A stretch of DNA of 6,819 nt from Deltaproteobacteria bacterium (GTDB taxonomy: Bacteria; Myxococcota_A; UBA9160; SMWR01): NCBI GenBank assembly GCA_019313605.1, contig JAFDAW010000249.1:1-6819 (forward strand), written 5' to 3'. Shown piece after piece: positions 1 through 6,427 of this stretch. Under the pieces are notes generated by a model, which saw nothing but the letters and a program-made list of their open reading frames with translations, searched no databases and was not told the origin of the DNA. The position numbers and the translations under genes were made by a program. Each line of letters begins with the position of its first letter. The stretch's first letter is position 1.

Positions 1-1
1 C

Positions 2-67
2 GAAGAGCCTCTCGACGAAGATCCCGCACCCGAGATCGCGCCGAGCGGCGTAAAGGCGGTGGGGTAG
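2..67 (+). CDS. C-terminal tail of an unidentified upstream gene (partial)
   Basis: This frame is open from the left edge and ends in TAG at 65-67, immediately before the ATG of the cytochrome gene at 68. The 21 visible residues (EEPLDEDPAPEIAP, then SGVKAVG) are acidic and proline-rich, like a disordered C-terminal tail. The absence of any gap to the next start suggests translational coupling, so the missing gene may share a membrane or redox role with the cytochrome. One other frame is also open across this short stretch, so the call rests mainly on the stop/start abutment. No function can be assigned. Confidence 0.5.
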   Translation, partial: EEPLDEDPAPEIAPSGVKAVG

Positions 68-595
68 ATGGCCGACGGCGGCAACGCGCGCATGGGCACA
101 CTCGCCATCTTCGGCGTCGCCGTGCTCGCCAATCTGATTCTGTCGATCTTTCTGCTCGACCAGGTGCGGCGCACGCGCGAGCAGGTCGCCGATCTATCCA
201 GTGAGCTCGCGAGCAAGCAAGATGTTGCGATGCTGAACCCCATCCGCGTCAGCGAGATTCTGGAGAAGCGCTGCGAGCGCTGTCACACCGACCGGCGCTT
301 CGCCAAGTTGACCGGCATGACGAGGCCGGAGATTCTCGAGACGATCGAACGCATGCAAGGGCATCCGGGCGCGAACATCCCCGCGGACGAAGTGCGCGAA
401 ATCGAATCGGCGCTGCTCGTCTTCCGCTGCACGTCGTGTCACGGTGAAGGCGTGCTGAGCCAGATCGTCTTGATGCCACCGGACGAGCGCGTACGCTTCT
501 TGCGCACCAAGGTCCGAATGCCCGACTCGGGCTTTCGCCCAGACCAGGTCGGTGAACTGCTGCAGGCATTCGACGCTCTCGACAGCCGGCCGTGA
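68..595 (+). CDS. membrane-anchored diheme c-type cytochrome
   Basis: The 175-residue protein has one hydrophobic segment near residues 11-30 (TLAIFGVAVLANLILSIFLL), followed by a short, charged, probably coiled stretch (31-50) and two haem-attachment motifs: CERCH at 69-73 and CTSCH at 121-125. Each CxxCH is followed some 25 residues later by a methionine that could be the distal ligand (M96 in ERMQGH, M151 in VRMPDS). This suggests two very small class I-like haem domains in tandem. The segment looks like an uncleaved anchor that would place the haems in the periplasm as an electron carrier; the redox partner is unknown. I chose the ATG at 68 because it follows the upstream TAG directly; ATG 92 is an alternative that would still keep the anchor. 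The family beyond 'cytochrome c' is not recognised. Confidence 0.85.
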   Translation: MADGGNARMGTLAIFGVAVLANLILSIFLLDQVRRTREQVADLSSELASKQDVAMLNPIRVSEILEKRCERCHTDRRFAKLTGMTRPEILETIERMQGHPGANIPADEVREIESALLVFRCTSCHGEGVLSQIVLMPPDERVRFLRTKVRMPDSGFRPDQVGELLQAFDALDSRP

Positions 596-812
596 AGCTG
601 AGTCTCGCGCGTCTGGCGAGCCGCGCATAGACAGGACCTTCGCGCAGAATTGGACTCGAGAGATGAGTAGTATTCTGCAAGGAGTAGTACGCTTTCGATC
701 GTCTCGTGATTCCCGGGGAAATGCCGGCGAATCCGCGGCCCGACAAAATCGCCAGGTGTGCTGGGTCTCGCTACCTTCGTCGCGCTGCAAATAGCGCGGC
801 GAAAATTCACCG

Positions 813-817
813 AGGAG
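813..817 (+). promoter_or_regulatory. Shine-Dalgarno of the glutamate dehydrogenase gene
   Basis: AGGAG lies 7 nt before the ATG at 825, which supports that start. The 229-bp gap before it (596-824) shows no convincing promoter: the best -35-like TTGGAC (650-655) has only poorly spaced -10 candidates. Confidence 0.7.
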
Positions 818-824
818 CTTCGAG

Positions 825-2072
825 ATGCTAGAAGCCAGTCACCGTTACTTTCACCAGGCTGCAGATGTGCTGGACCTCTCCCCCAAGGTTCGCGAGGTGC
901 TCCTGACCCCAAATCGAGTCATCAAAGTGGACATCGTCGAGGAGGCCGACGACGGTCAGCTGATGCACTACACCGGATTCAGGGTCCAGCACAACAGTGC
1001 GCGCGGGCCGTGCAAGGGTGGGCTCCGATACCACCCCACGATGGATGAGGATCACGCTTCGGCCCTGGCGAACCTGATGACGTGGAAGACCGCCATCGTC
1101 GATGTGCCGTTCGGCGGCGCCAAGGGGGGCATCGATTGCGACCCGAGCCAGATGAGCCGCTTCGAGCTCGAACGGGTCACGAGGCGATTCGTCGACCAGT
1201 GCAAGGAGGTCATCGGGCCCACCATCGACATTCCAGCGCCGGACGTGAATACGAACGCCGACGTCATGGCGTGGATCATGGACGAGTACTCCCGGTACGC
1301 GGGTTTTTCGCCTGGTGTCGTGACCGGCAAGCCCCTTCATCTGTTCGGCTCGGAGGGTCGCGACGAGGCTACGGGACGCGGTGTCATGTATGCGCTCGAA
1401 GAGGCGCTCCGGGATTGCGGCAAGGATCTCGCCGGGACGACCGTGGCGCTCCAGGGTTTCGGCAACGTAGGTAGTCACGCCGCGCGTATGATCGCCGAGC
1501 GGGGCGGAAAGATCGTGGCTGTCGCAGACCACATGGGCGGCGTTGCGAACGAGGCGGGTCTCGATGTGCCGTCCCTCGTGGACTACGCGGCGGAGCACCG
1601 AACGGTGGCAGGCTTCTCGGGGGGAGACGCGATCGAGGGCGCCTCTATCATCACGTGGCCCGCAGACGTTCTGATCCCCGCGGCGCTCGAGGACGCGATC
1701 GACGCGAAGAATGCGGGCGAAGTGCAGGCCAAGATCATCGTGGAAGCCGCGAACGCACCCACCACCCCAGAGGCGGATGCCATCCTTAAGCAGAAGGATG
1801 TGCTGATCGTCCCGGACATCCTCGCCAACGCGGGGGGTGTGACGGTGAGTTACTTCGAATGGGCGCAAAACATCCAGCAGTTCCGGTGGGAACTCGATCG
1901 CGTGAACGCCGAGCTCGAGAAGCGCATGCGCCGCGCCTACCAAAGCGTTCGCGAGATCGCCGAGGCGAAGAACACCGATCTGCGAACGGCCGCCTTCGTC
2001 CTCGCCATTCAGCGGGTGGGCCGCGCGGCGCTCTCGCGTCGCGCCGTTCGAGAGACGATCGACTTCGGATGA
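825..2072 (+). CDS. gdhA: glutamate dehydrogenase (Glu/Leu/Phe/Val dehydrogenase family)
   Basis: This enzyme interconverts 2-oxoglutarate plus ammonium and L-glutamate with NAD(P)H in the cytoplasm. The 415-residue length is typical of the small-subunit hexameric GDHs. The N-terminal catalytic domain carries GPCKGGLRYHP (61-71), TWKTA (87-90) and the family signature VPFGGAKGGIDCDP (94-107). Lysines K64, K88 and K100 and D140 (PAPD) keep exactly the spacing of K89, K113, K125 and D165 in Clostridium symbiosum GDH, so the substrate and catalytic residues are intact. The dinucleotide fold begins at GFGNVG (211-216), and ADHMGG (234-239) ends the second strand; cofactor preference cannot be fixed from this. 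ATG 825 is supported by an AGGAG 7 nt upstream. A leucine or phenylalanine dehydrogenase is unlikely because those are shorter and lack GPCKGGLRYHP in this form. Confidence 0.95.
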   Translation: MLEASHRYFHQAADVLDLSPKVREVLLTPNRVIKVDIVEEADDGQLMHYTGFRVQHNSARGPCKGGLRYHPTMDEDHASALANLMTWKTAIVDVPFGGAKGGIDCDPSQMSRFELERVTRRFVDQCKEVIGPTIDIPAPDVNTNADVMAWIMDEYSRYAGFSPGVVTGKPLHLFGSEGRDEATGRGVMYALEEALRDCGKDLAGTTVALQGFGNVGSHAARMIAERGGKIVAVADHMGGVANEAGLDVPSLVDYAAEHRTVAGFSGGDAIEGASIITWPADVLIPAALEDAIDAKNAGEVQAKIIVEAANAPTTPEADAILKQKDVLIVPDILANAGGVTVSYFEWAQNIQQFRWELDRVNAELEKRMRRAYQSVREIAEAKNTDLRTAAFVLAIQRVGRAALSRRAVRETIDFG

Positions 2073-2074
2073 GA

Positions 2075-2087
2075 TCCCGTCACGGGA
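2075..2087 (+). terminator. weak hairpin after gdhA
   Basis: A five-pair stem TCCCG/CGGGA with a TCA loop begins three bases after the gdhA stop and is followed by GTTTGGG. The stem is short and the T run is only three bases, so this is at best a weak terminator. Confidence 0.2.
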
Positions 2088-2130
2088 GTTTGGGACGTAG
2101 CCCTCGATGGAGAAATCATTCTGATTGGAG

Positions 2131-2152
2131 GAGGGAAATCGGACAGTCCCTC
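2131..2152 (+). promoter_or_regulatory. leader hairpin upstream of the channel gene
   Basis: GAGGGA (2131-2136) and TCCCTC (2147-2152) form a perfect six-pair stem around a 10-nt loop. CCCTC at 2101-2105 could pair with GAGGG instead, giving two mutually exclusive folds. No known riboswitch class is recognised and there is no poly-T after it. Its role is unknown. Confidence 0.2.
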
Positions 2153-2378
2153 AACGATGTACGTTTAGCTCGCTCTGCTCGCGAGATCGGCCTCCAACCG
2201 TGTAGGTTCCGACAGGGCTACCAAAGCTGAGCTGGCCGACCTAGAGGCTGTCATGAAAAGAATCAAGGTAGGAGCCGCGCGGACCCGCTCGGCTGGTGCT
2301 CGGGACAAAATCGGGGGAACTTTCCGCCGCTGGCCGGTGGCACGACGACTTCGGGGCGACCTCATCGAGCGATTACCA

Positions 2379-3509
2379 ATGGACACACGCCCTTTCTTCA
2401 TTCGCAGAAACCTTCTCGCCAGCTCTATCGGCCTGCTTGCGCTTTGGCTCGTGGCGCTTTCGCCTCCAACAGCGCTTGCGCAGAGCCGCAGCGACGAGCC
2501 GACCCGTCTATCGGTGGGAACGGTGGTGGCGCCGCCGTTCATGATGAAGACGGCGAGTGGCCTCTGGGAGGGTCTCAGCATCGAACTCTGGGAAGAACTC
2601 GCGCAAGCGTTGGGAGTCGAATTCGAGTGGCGCGAGTACGAGACCTTGGGGGAGCTCAGGGATGCGATCGCACGAGGTGAGGTCGACGTGCTGCCCGCGC
2701 TGGCGATGACACCGGAGCACGAAATCATCGTGGACTTCAGTCATCCCTACTACCGGTCGGGGTCCGCCATTGCTGTGAGGATGGAAGGTGCGGGTAGCGA
2801 TTGGCTCGGTGTCGTGCGGAGCATTTTCTCGTGGAACGTTCTGGGGGCGATCGGTTTCCTGGTTCTGCTGTGGATCACGGCCGGCGTGGCCCTGTGGCTA
2901 TGCGAACGCCACCGCAACGACGCCGTGTCTTCCGATGGGCCCTTGAGAGGAGTCGAGCACGGCGTCTGGTGGGCCGCGGTCACGATGACGACGGTGGGAT
3001 ATGGGGACGTAGCGCCGAAGACGATGGGTGGACGGATCGTGGCCGCGATCTGGATGCTCACCTCGATCGTTCTGATCGCGAGTTTCACGGCGAAGATCAC
3101 GACGTCGCTCACCGTGGATGCGTTGCACGGCAAGATCCGCGGTCTGCAGGATCTCGCCGGGGTTCGTGTGGGTGCCCTGGCCGAGACGGAGAGTCTGACC
3201 TTTCTGAACCAGCGCGGCATTGCGGCGCTGCCCATCCAGAACACACGAGAGGGCCTGCAGTCGATCGTCGATGACGAACTGGACGCGTTCGTCTTCAACC
3301 GGGCGGTGCTGGCGCATCTGGTGAAGACGGAATTCCCCGCCGCTTTGCAAGTCCTGCCGGACAATTTCGATCCCTATTACGTGGGCATCGCCGTGCTGCC
3401 CGGCAGCGAACTCCGCGAACCCATGGACCGGGCCCTCCTGCAAATCATGGCGGATGACAGCTGGCCCCGTTCGGTCGCGAGTTATGTCGGCACGAGACTT
3501 CACGACTGA
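2379..3509 (+). CDS. GluR0-type ligand-gated K+ channel (periplasmic binding domain split by a two-helix pore)
   Basis: Counted from ATG 2379 the protein has 376 residues. A signal peptide (RRNLLASSIGLLALW..., cleavage after TALA near residue 34) is followed by the first lobe of a solute-binding domain (about 43-140). Next come helix M1 (about 153-175), a pore loop with the K+ filter TTVGYGD (204-210), helix M2 (about 218-242) and the second lobe (about 250-372). This S1-M1-P-M2-S2 order is that of prokaryotic ionotropic glutamate receptors. M2 runs into SFTAKITTSLTV (235-246), reminiscent of the SYTANLAAFLTV gate of animal receptors. The expected ligand Arg in TPER is His114 (TPEHE), and the amine-binding acid in lobe two is Asn307 (VFN), so the ligand is uncertain. 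An in-frame ATG at 2253 with AGAGG upstream would add 42 basic residues before the signal peptide; I prefer 2379 for a normal signal peptide, although its own ribosome site is weak. Confidence 0.88.
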   Translation: MDTRPFFIRRNLLASSIGLLALWLVALSPPTALAQSRSDEPTRLSVGTVVAPPFMMKTASGLWEGLSIELWEELAQALGVEFEWREYETLGELRDAIARGEVDVLPALAMTPEHEIIVDFSHPYYRSGSAIAVRMEGAGSDWLGVVRSIFSWNVLGAIGFLVLLWITAGVALWLCERHRNDAVSSDGPLRGVEHGVWWAAVTMTTVGYGDVAPKTMGGRIVAAIWMLTSIVLIASFTAKITTSLTVDALHGKIRGLQDLAGVRVGALAETESLTFLNQRGIAALPIQNTREGLQSIVDDELDAFVFNRAVLAHLVKTEFPAALQVLPDNFDPYYVGIAVLPGSELREPMDRALLQIMADDSWPRSVASYVGTRLHD

Positions 3510-3660
3510 CATGGATTGCATCTGCTCTTCGCGACCCAGATCGTCGCAATTGGCGGTGCACCGAATGCGGCCTTCCGCGGCGAGTCTTTCTAGGCTGTGG
3601 GCCCGCGGACGCTGAGTGGCCCGAGCCGATTCGAACGCGAAAGCCTACGCTAGCGGCGTT

Positions 3661-3750
3661 GGAGAGGTGGCCGAGCGGTTGAAGGCAGCGGTCTTGAAAA
3701 CCGCCAGGGGTGCAAGCCCCTCGAGGGTTCGAATCCCTCCCTCTCCGCCA
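3661..3750 (+). tRNA. tRNA-Ser (anticodon UGA)
   Basis: This is a 90-nt class II tRNA with encoded CCA. The acceptor GGAGAGG pairs perfectly with CCTCTCC, followed by discriminator G. The anticodon stem GCGGT/ACCGC holds loop CTTGAAA with TGA at 3695-3697. The long variable arm pairs GGGG (3707-3710) with CCCC (3717-3720), and the T arm is GAGGG-TTCGAAT-CCCTC. It reads UCA, and UCG by wobble. It is the first of three tandem serine tRNAs; no clear promoter is visible in the 151 bp before it. Confidence 0.97.
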
Positions 3751-3863
3751 CTTTACGGCCTGTAGCACTCACGGGGGATTCCGAGCCCGATTGGCGCCAA
3801 GGGCCCCGCTTCTGGCGCAAATGCCTCCCCCGAAAGCGAAATTCTCGGTATCCTGCCCGGTCG

Positions 3864-3953
<90 letters not shown>

Positions 3954-4051
3954 TTTAGGTCTCGGCGTCAATTCGTGGATTGTGCCAAGCAGTTTCGGCT
4001 CGAAGTGCCGCTGCTGAGCGAATCCGCGCCGCCGAGCGAGAACAATGAACC

Positions 4052-4139
4052 GGAGAGATGGCCGAGCGGCTTAAGGCGCACGCTTGGAAAGCGTGTGTAC
4101 CGAAAGGTACCGTGGGTTCGAATCCCACTCTCTCCGCCA
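4052..4139 (+). tRNA. tRNA-Ser (anticodon GGA)
   Basis: This is an 88-nt class II tRNA with encoded CCA. The acceptor is GGAGAGA/TCTCTCC, and the anticodon stem CACGC/GCGTG holds loop TTGGAAA with GGA at 4086-4088. The variable arm pairs GTACC with GGTAC around GAAA, and the T arm is GTGGG-TTCGAAT-CCCAC. It reads UCC and UCU. It differs from its two neighbours in the acceptor and T stems, so it is not a recent copy of either. Confidence 0.97.
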
Positions 4140-4196
4140 TTCAGTCTGCCGTTGCGGAGATTCCCCGCGCGCACTCGGGTACAGCCTGAGAAATCA

Positions 4197-4210
4197 CCGC
4201 GATTCCGCGG
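4197..4210. terminator. GC hairpin between converging transcription units
   Basis: CCGCG and CGCGG form a five-pair stem around ATTC, in the gap between the + strand serine tRNAs and the - strand ATPase operon. A second imperfect stem (GCGGAG/CCCCGC, 4154-4168) lies nearby. There is no T run, so any terminator role is inferred only from position. Confidence 0.25.
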
Positions 4211-4275
4211 GGTCTTGGCCGTTAAGCTTTGGCGCATCCGAACCGGAGACTTCGGGTTCCGGGCCTGGAAGACAC

Positions 4276-4292
4276 CCTGCTGCGTCAGCAGG
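4276..4292 (-). terminator. hairpin at the end of the ATPase operon
   Basis: CCTGCTG and CAGCAGG pair perfectly over seven bases around a three-base loop, 13 bp beyond the present stop of the second ATPase gene. The loop and first arm contain the TGA (4285-4287) that would be the gene's stop if the 35-bp duplication were absent. The sequence after it on the - strand (GTGTCTTCC) is only mildly pyrimidine-rich, so termination is possible but unproven. Confidence 0.35.
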
Positions 4293-4304
4293 CCTTCTTG
4301 GCGC

Positions 4305-5510
4305 TCACCATCGGCGGCTTCGAGCGGCGCTTGCGCGGAGGCTTGCGCTTGGGCTGGGGCCGCTCCTCGGAGAGGTGCTCGGCCAGGTGCGAGAGCGCTC
4401 CTCGGAGAGGTGCTCGGCCAGGTGCGAGAGCGCCTCCAGGTCCGACGCTTCCGCCGGTAGCTCGGGCAGCACCCAGGCGAAGCCCTTGCCCTCGCTGTGC
4501 TGCTGCAAATCCTCCAGGATCTTCAGGTGCTGCATGATCTGGTCGTTCTCCGGCTTGGCCAGGCCGCCCATCTTGCGCACTGCGCTCACCTCTACCTCGG
4601 AAGCATCGTCATCGAGCAGCGACCTGGACGGCATCAGCCGATCGCTGGCCCAGGCCAGGCTGCGGTTCAGGACGAAGCCGGCCAGAGGCAGCTCGAGTTC
4701 CCTCGTCTTCTGCTCGAAGTAGAAGGCTTCCTCCACCGCCGCCTGTGTCGGCGAGACCACGAGCACGAAGGAGATCTCGTCCCCAGCAAAGAATCTCTTC
4801 ATCTCGCCTTGGTTGCGATTCAGGTGGAGGAGAATGCCCTCGAAGAGCTGGAAGAACTCCTGTAGCTCTTTTCGCGCCCCCTCACCGAGGGTGATGTCGA
4901 GCACCTTCTCGATGATCCTGCTCGCGGCCTGCCGGATCAGGTTCTCCTCTCCCGGGACGAACAGCCGGAAGATCCGGCGATCGAGGAAGGTGCCAGCGCG
5001 ACTGGGCGCGTCGAGAAATCGCAGCGCGTTGCGGGAGGGTGGCGTGTCGAGAATCACGAGGTCGTACTCTCCGCTCGTCACGAATTCGTGTAAGGCCTCG
5101 ACAGCGGTGTACTCCTGCATGCCCGCGATCATCGCGGTGATGTTCTTGTAGACGCGGTTCTCGAGCAGGACCTGCACCTTGGCCGGGTCGCTGGACAGGC
5201 GCTTCACCACCCGGTTCGAGATGCGCTGCGGATCGAGCATCCAGGTGGAGAGGCGGCCGGGCTCCTCGATGCCCACTGCGCGTGCGTGCTCCGGGCTGAG
5301 CGCCACCGCTTCGACCAGATCGCGGTCTACCCCCAGGGTCTCGGCCAGGCGCCGACTGGGGTCGATGGTGATGACGAGCACACGCCGCCCGGCCCGGGCC
5401 GCGGCCAGGGCCATGGCGGCCGACACCGTGGTCTTGCCCACCCCACCCGCACCACAGCACACCACGACGCGCTTCTCGCGGATCAGCCGGCTGATGGTCA
5501 TGGCGCTCAT
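4305..5510 (-). CDS. ArsA/GET3-family ATPase, second of an interacting pair (Rv3680-like), with altered C-terminus
   Basis: The 401-residue cytoplasmic P-loop ATPase belongs to the SIMIBI/ArsA-GET3 class. Its Walker A is CGAGGVGKTT (19-28): the P-loop lysine K26 is present, but the signature lysine of GKGGVGKT is Ala21. TIDPSRRLAETLG (48-60) and DTPPSRNALRFLDAP (155-169, switch II) match the mycobacterial Rv3680-like branch, known to act with a partner ATPase. There is no CxxC zinc motif and no ArsA-type arsenite cysteines, so arsenite pumping is unlikely; the client is unknown. The start at 5510 overlaps the upstream stop as ATGA; ATG 5501 is an alternative. From residue 373 on the protein reads a Ser/Pro/Arg tail created by a 35-bp duplication. 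Without the duplication the frame would continue as PQPKRKPPRKRRSKPP and end at TGA 4285-4287, giving 396 residues. Confidence 0.88.
   Translation of the reverse strand: MSAMTISRLIREKRVVVCCGAGGVGKTTVSAAMALAAARAGRRVLVITIDPSRRLAETLGVDRDLVEAVALSPEHARAVGIEEPGRLSTWMLDPQRISNRVVKRLSSDPAKVQVLLENRVYKNITAMIAGMQEYTAVEALHEFVTSGEYDLVILDTPPSRNALRFLDAPSRAGTFLDRRIFRLFVPGEENLIRQAASRIIEKVLDITLGEGARKELQEFFQLFEGILLHLNRNQGEMKRFFAGDEISFVLVVSPTQAAVEEAFYFEQKTRELELPLAGFVLNRSLAWASDRLMPSRSLLDDDASEVEVSAVRKMGGLAKPENDQIMQHLKILEDLQQHSEGKGFAWVLPELPAEASDLEALSHLAEHLSEERSRTWPSTSPRSGPSPSASLRASAARSRRW
4361..4430. repeat. perfect 35-bp tandem duplication in the coding 3' end
   Basis: Bases 4361-4395 and 4396-4430 are identical, each starting CGCTCCTCGG and ending GTGCGAGAG; three further bases (4431-4433) also match. 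The unit codes for LSHLAEHLSEER in the second ATPase gene. As 35 is not a multiple of three, the second pass is read in another frame. Perfect identity indicates a recent event or an assembly/sequencing error. Confidence 0.97.
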
Positions 5511-6427
5511 GACGTGCTCGCGATCAGCGGCGCCAGGAAGTCGGCCAGCGAGAAGGCCGGCTCTTCGTCCTTCGGCCCGAGGATCTCGGGCAGCTCCCAC
5601 ACCGGCACCGAGGTTCCCTGCTTCAGACGTGTCGACGAGACCTCGGCGCTCCCGATGCGCTGAAAGGCAATCTCGCCGTGCATGGGCGTCTCGTCCAGCA
5701 GGAGTTCGAGGGCGTCGCGCTCCTCGTCGGTGAACGGGTTCTCGGGCATGCGATTGAGAATGACCCCGCCAGCCGGCATCTCAGTCGATCGCAGCCCGTC
5801 CAGGAGTTCCAAGGCCTCGCTCACCGGTAGCTGCTCGGGAAGGGTCACCACCCAGGCCGCTCCGTTGGCCGGGTCGTTGAGGTAGGACTGGCCCTCCCGC
5901 ATGGCCCGGGCCATCGGACCGACCGGCAGCAGGTTGAGGATGATCGCGGGCAGGCTGGTGAGGGCCAGGGTGTGGCCGGTGGCCGGCATGTCGACGATGA
6001 AGACCTCGTGGCGCGGTCGCCCTCGTTCATCCTTCTGCTTGAGCAGGGAAAGGATGTGGTACAGCACGCCCATCTCGTGCAGGGAAGGTGCCGCGACGAG
6101 GAACTTGCGCAGAGGCTTGGAGGCGAGCGCGGCCTTGATCAGCGGCCCCGCCGGGATGACCGAGCGCACGAAGAGTTCGTGCCCCCGGATGGCCCACAGG
6201 TGACAGCCCATGATGCCCTCGGCCAGCGGCTCGGGCTCTGGTGTGAGGTACTCCCGCCCGAACTTGCGCCCGATGGCCGAGTAGCCGCCCTCCCGGTCTC
6301 CGATCTCGGCCAGCAGCACCCGCCGCCCCGCCCGCGCCGCCGCATGGGCCAGGGCCACCGCGACAGTGGTGCGGCCCACTCCGCCCTTGCCGGTGACGAG
6401 ATGGATCCTGCGGTCGAGAAAGTTCAT
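5507..6427 (-). CDS. ArsA/GET3-family ATPase, first of an interacting pair (Rv3679-like)
   Basis: The 306-residue cytoplasmic ATPase has the motif VTGKGGVGRTT (11-21). The signature lysine K14 is present, but the P-loop lysine before the Thr is Arg19 (codon CGC). AEIGDREGGYSAIG (40-53) replaces the usual switch I aspartate-proline motif, as in the Rv3679-like branch. VDMPATGHTLALTSLP (145-160) is switch II, and VILNRMPENPF (222-232) fits the adenine-side Asn loop. Only one cysteine (C75) is present, so neither the GET3 zinc clasp nor the ArsA metal site is conserved. The gene is followed by the second ATPase through an ATGA overlap, suggesting stoichiometric synthesis of a heterodimer. GAGG 7 nt upstream supports the ATG at 6427. 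The cellular role is unknown; protein targeting or envelope stress are possibilities drawn only from the wider family. Confidence 0.9.
   Translation of the reverse strand: MNFLDRRIHLVTGKGGVGRTTVAVALAHAAARAGRRVLLAEIGDREGGYSAIGRKFGREYLTPEPEPLAEGIMGCHLWAIRGHELFVRSVIPAGPLIKAALASKPLRKFLVAAPSLHEMGVLYHILSLLKQKDERGRPRHEVFIVDMPATGHTLALTSLPAIILNLLPVGPMARAMREGQSYLNDPANGAAWVVTLPEQLPVSEALELLDGLRSTEMPAGGVILNRMPENPFTDEERDALELLLDETPMHGEIAFQRIGSAEVSSTRLKQGTSVPVWELPEILGPKDEEPAFSLADFLAPLIASTS

Larger units (their letters stand above)
2073..2378 (+). other. 306-bp region between the dehydrogenase and channel genes
   Basis: I see no convincing gene here. It holds several small hairpin-forming repeats: TCCCG-TCA-CGGGA (2075-2087) just after the gdhA stop, AATCA-TTC-TGATT (2114-2126), and GAGGGA with a 10-nt loop and TCCCTC (2131-2152). 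The channel reading frame is open back to a TAG at 2166-2168 and includes an ATG at 2253 preceded by AGAGG, so a 42-residue N-terminal extension is possible but not favoured. No clear -35/-10 pair is visible. Confidence 0.5.

Noticed and set aside
828..1943. Long - strand ORF opposite gdhA
   Set aside because: It is a shadow of a high-GC gene: the + strand frame is a complete glutamate dehydrogenase, while this one is His/Arg-rich with no motif.
2069..2230. 53-codon ORF starting as ATGA on the gdhA stop
   Set aside because: It has no Shine-Dalgarno at proper spacing, an Arg/Ser-rich random-looking composition, and runs through the hairpin-rich intergenic stretch.
2253..2378. 42-residue N-terminal extension of the channel from ATG 2253
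   Set aside because: AGAGG precedes it, but it would put more than 50 mostly basic residues before the hydrophobic core. A start at 2379 gives a normal signal peptide.
5511..5600. Longer start of the second ATPase at 5600
   Set aside because: The extra 30 residues overlap the first ATPase's coding end, have shadow-frame composition, and precede the natural ATGA start.
4305..6427. Arsenite efflux ATPase (arsA) identity for the two ATPases
   Set aside because: The ArsA metal-binding cysteines are absent, there are two separate genes instead of one fused protein, and no arsB, arsD or arsR is present.
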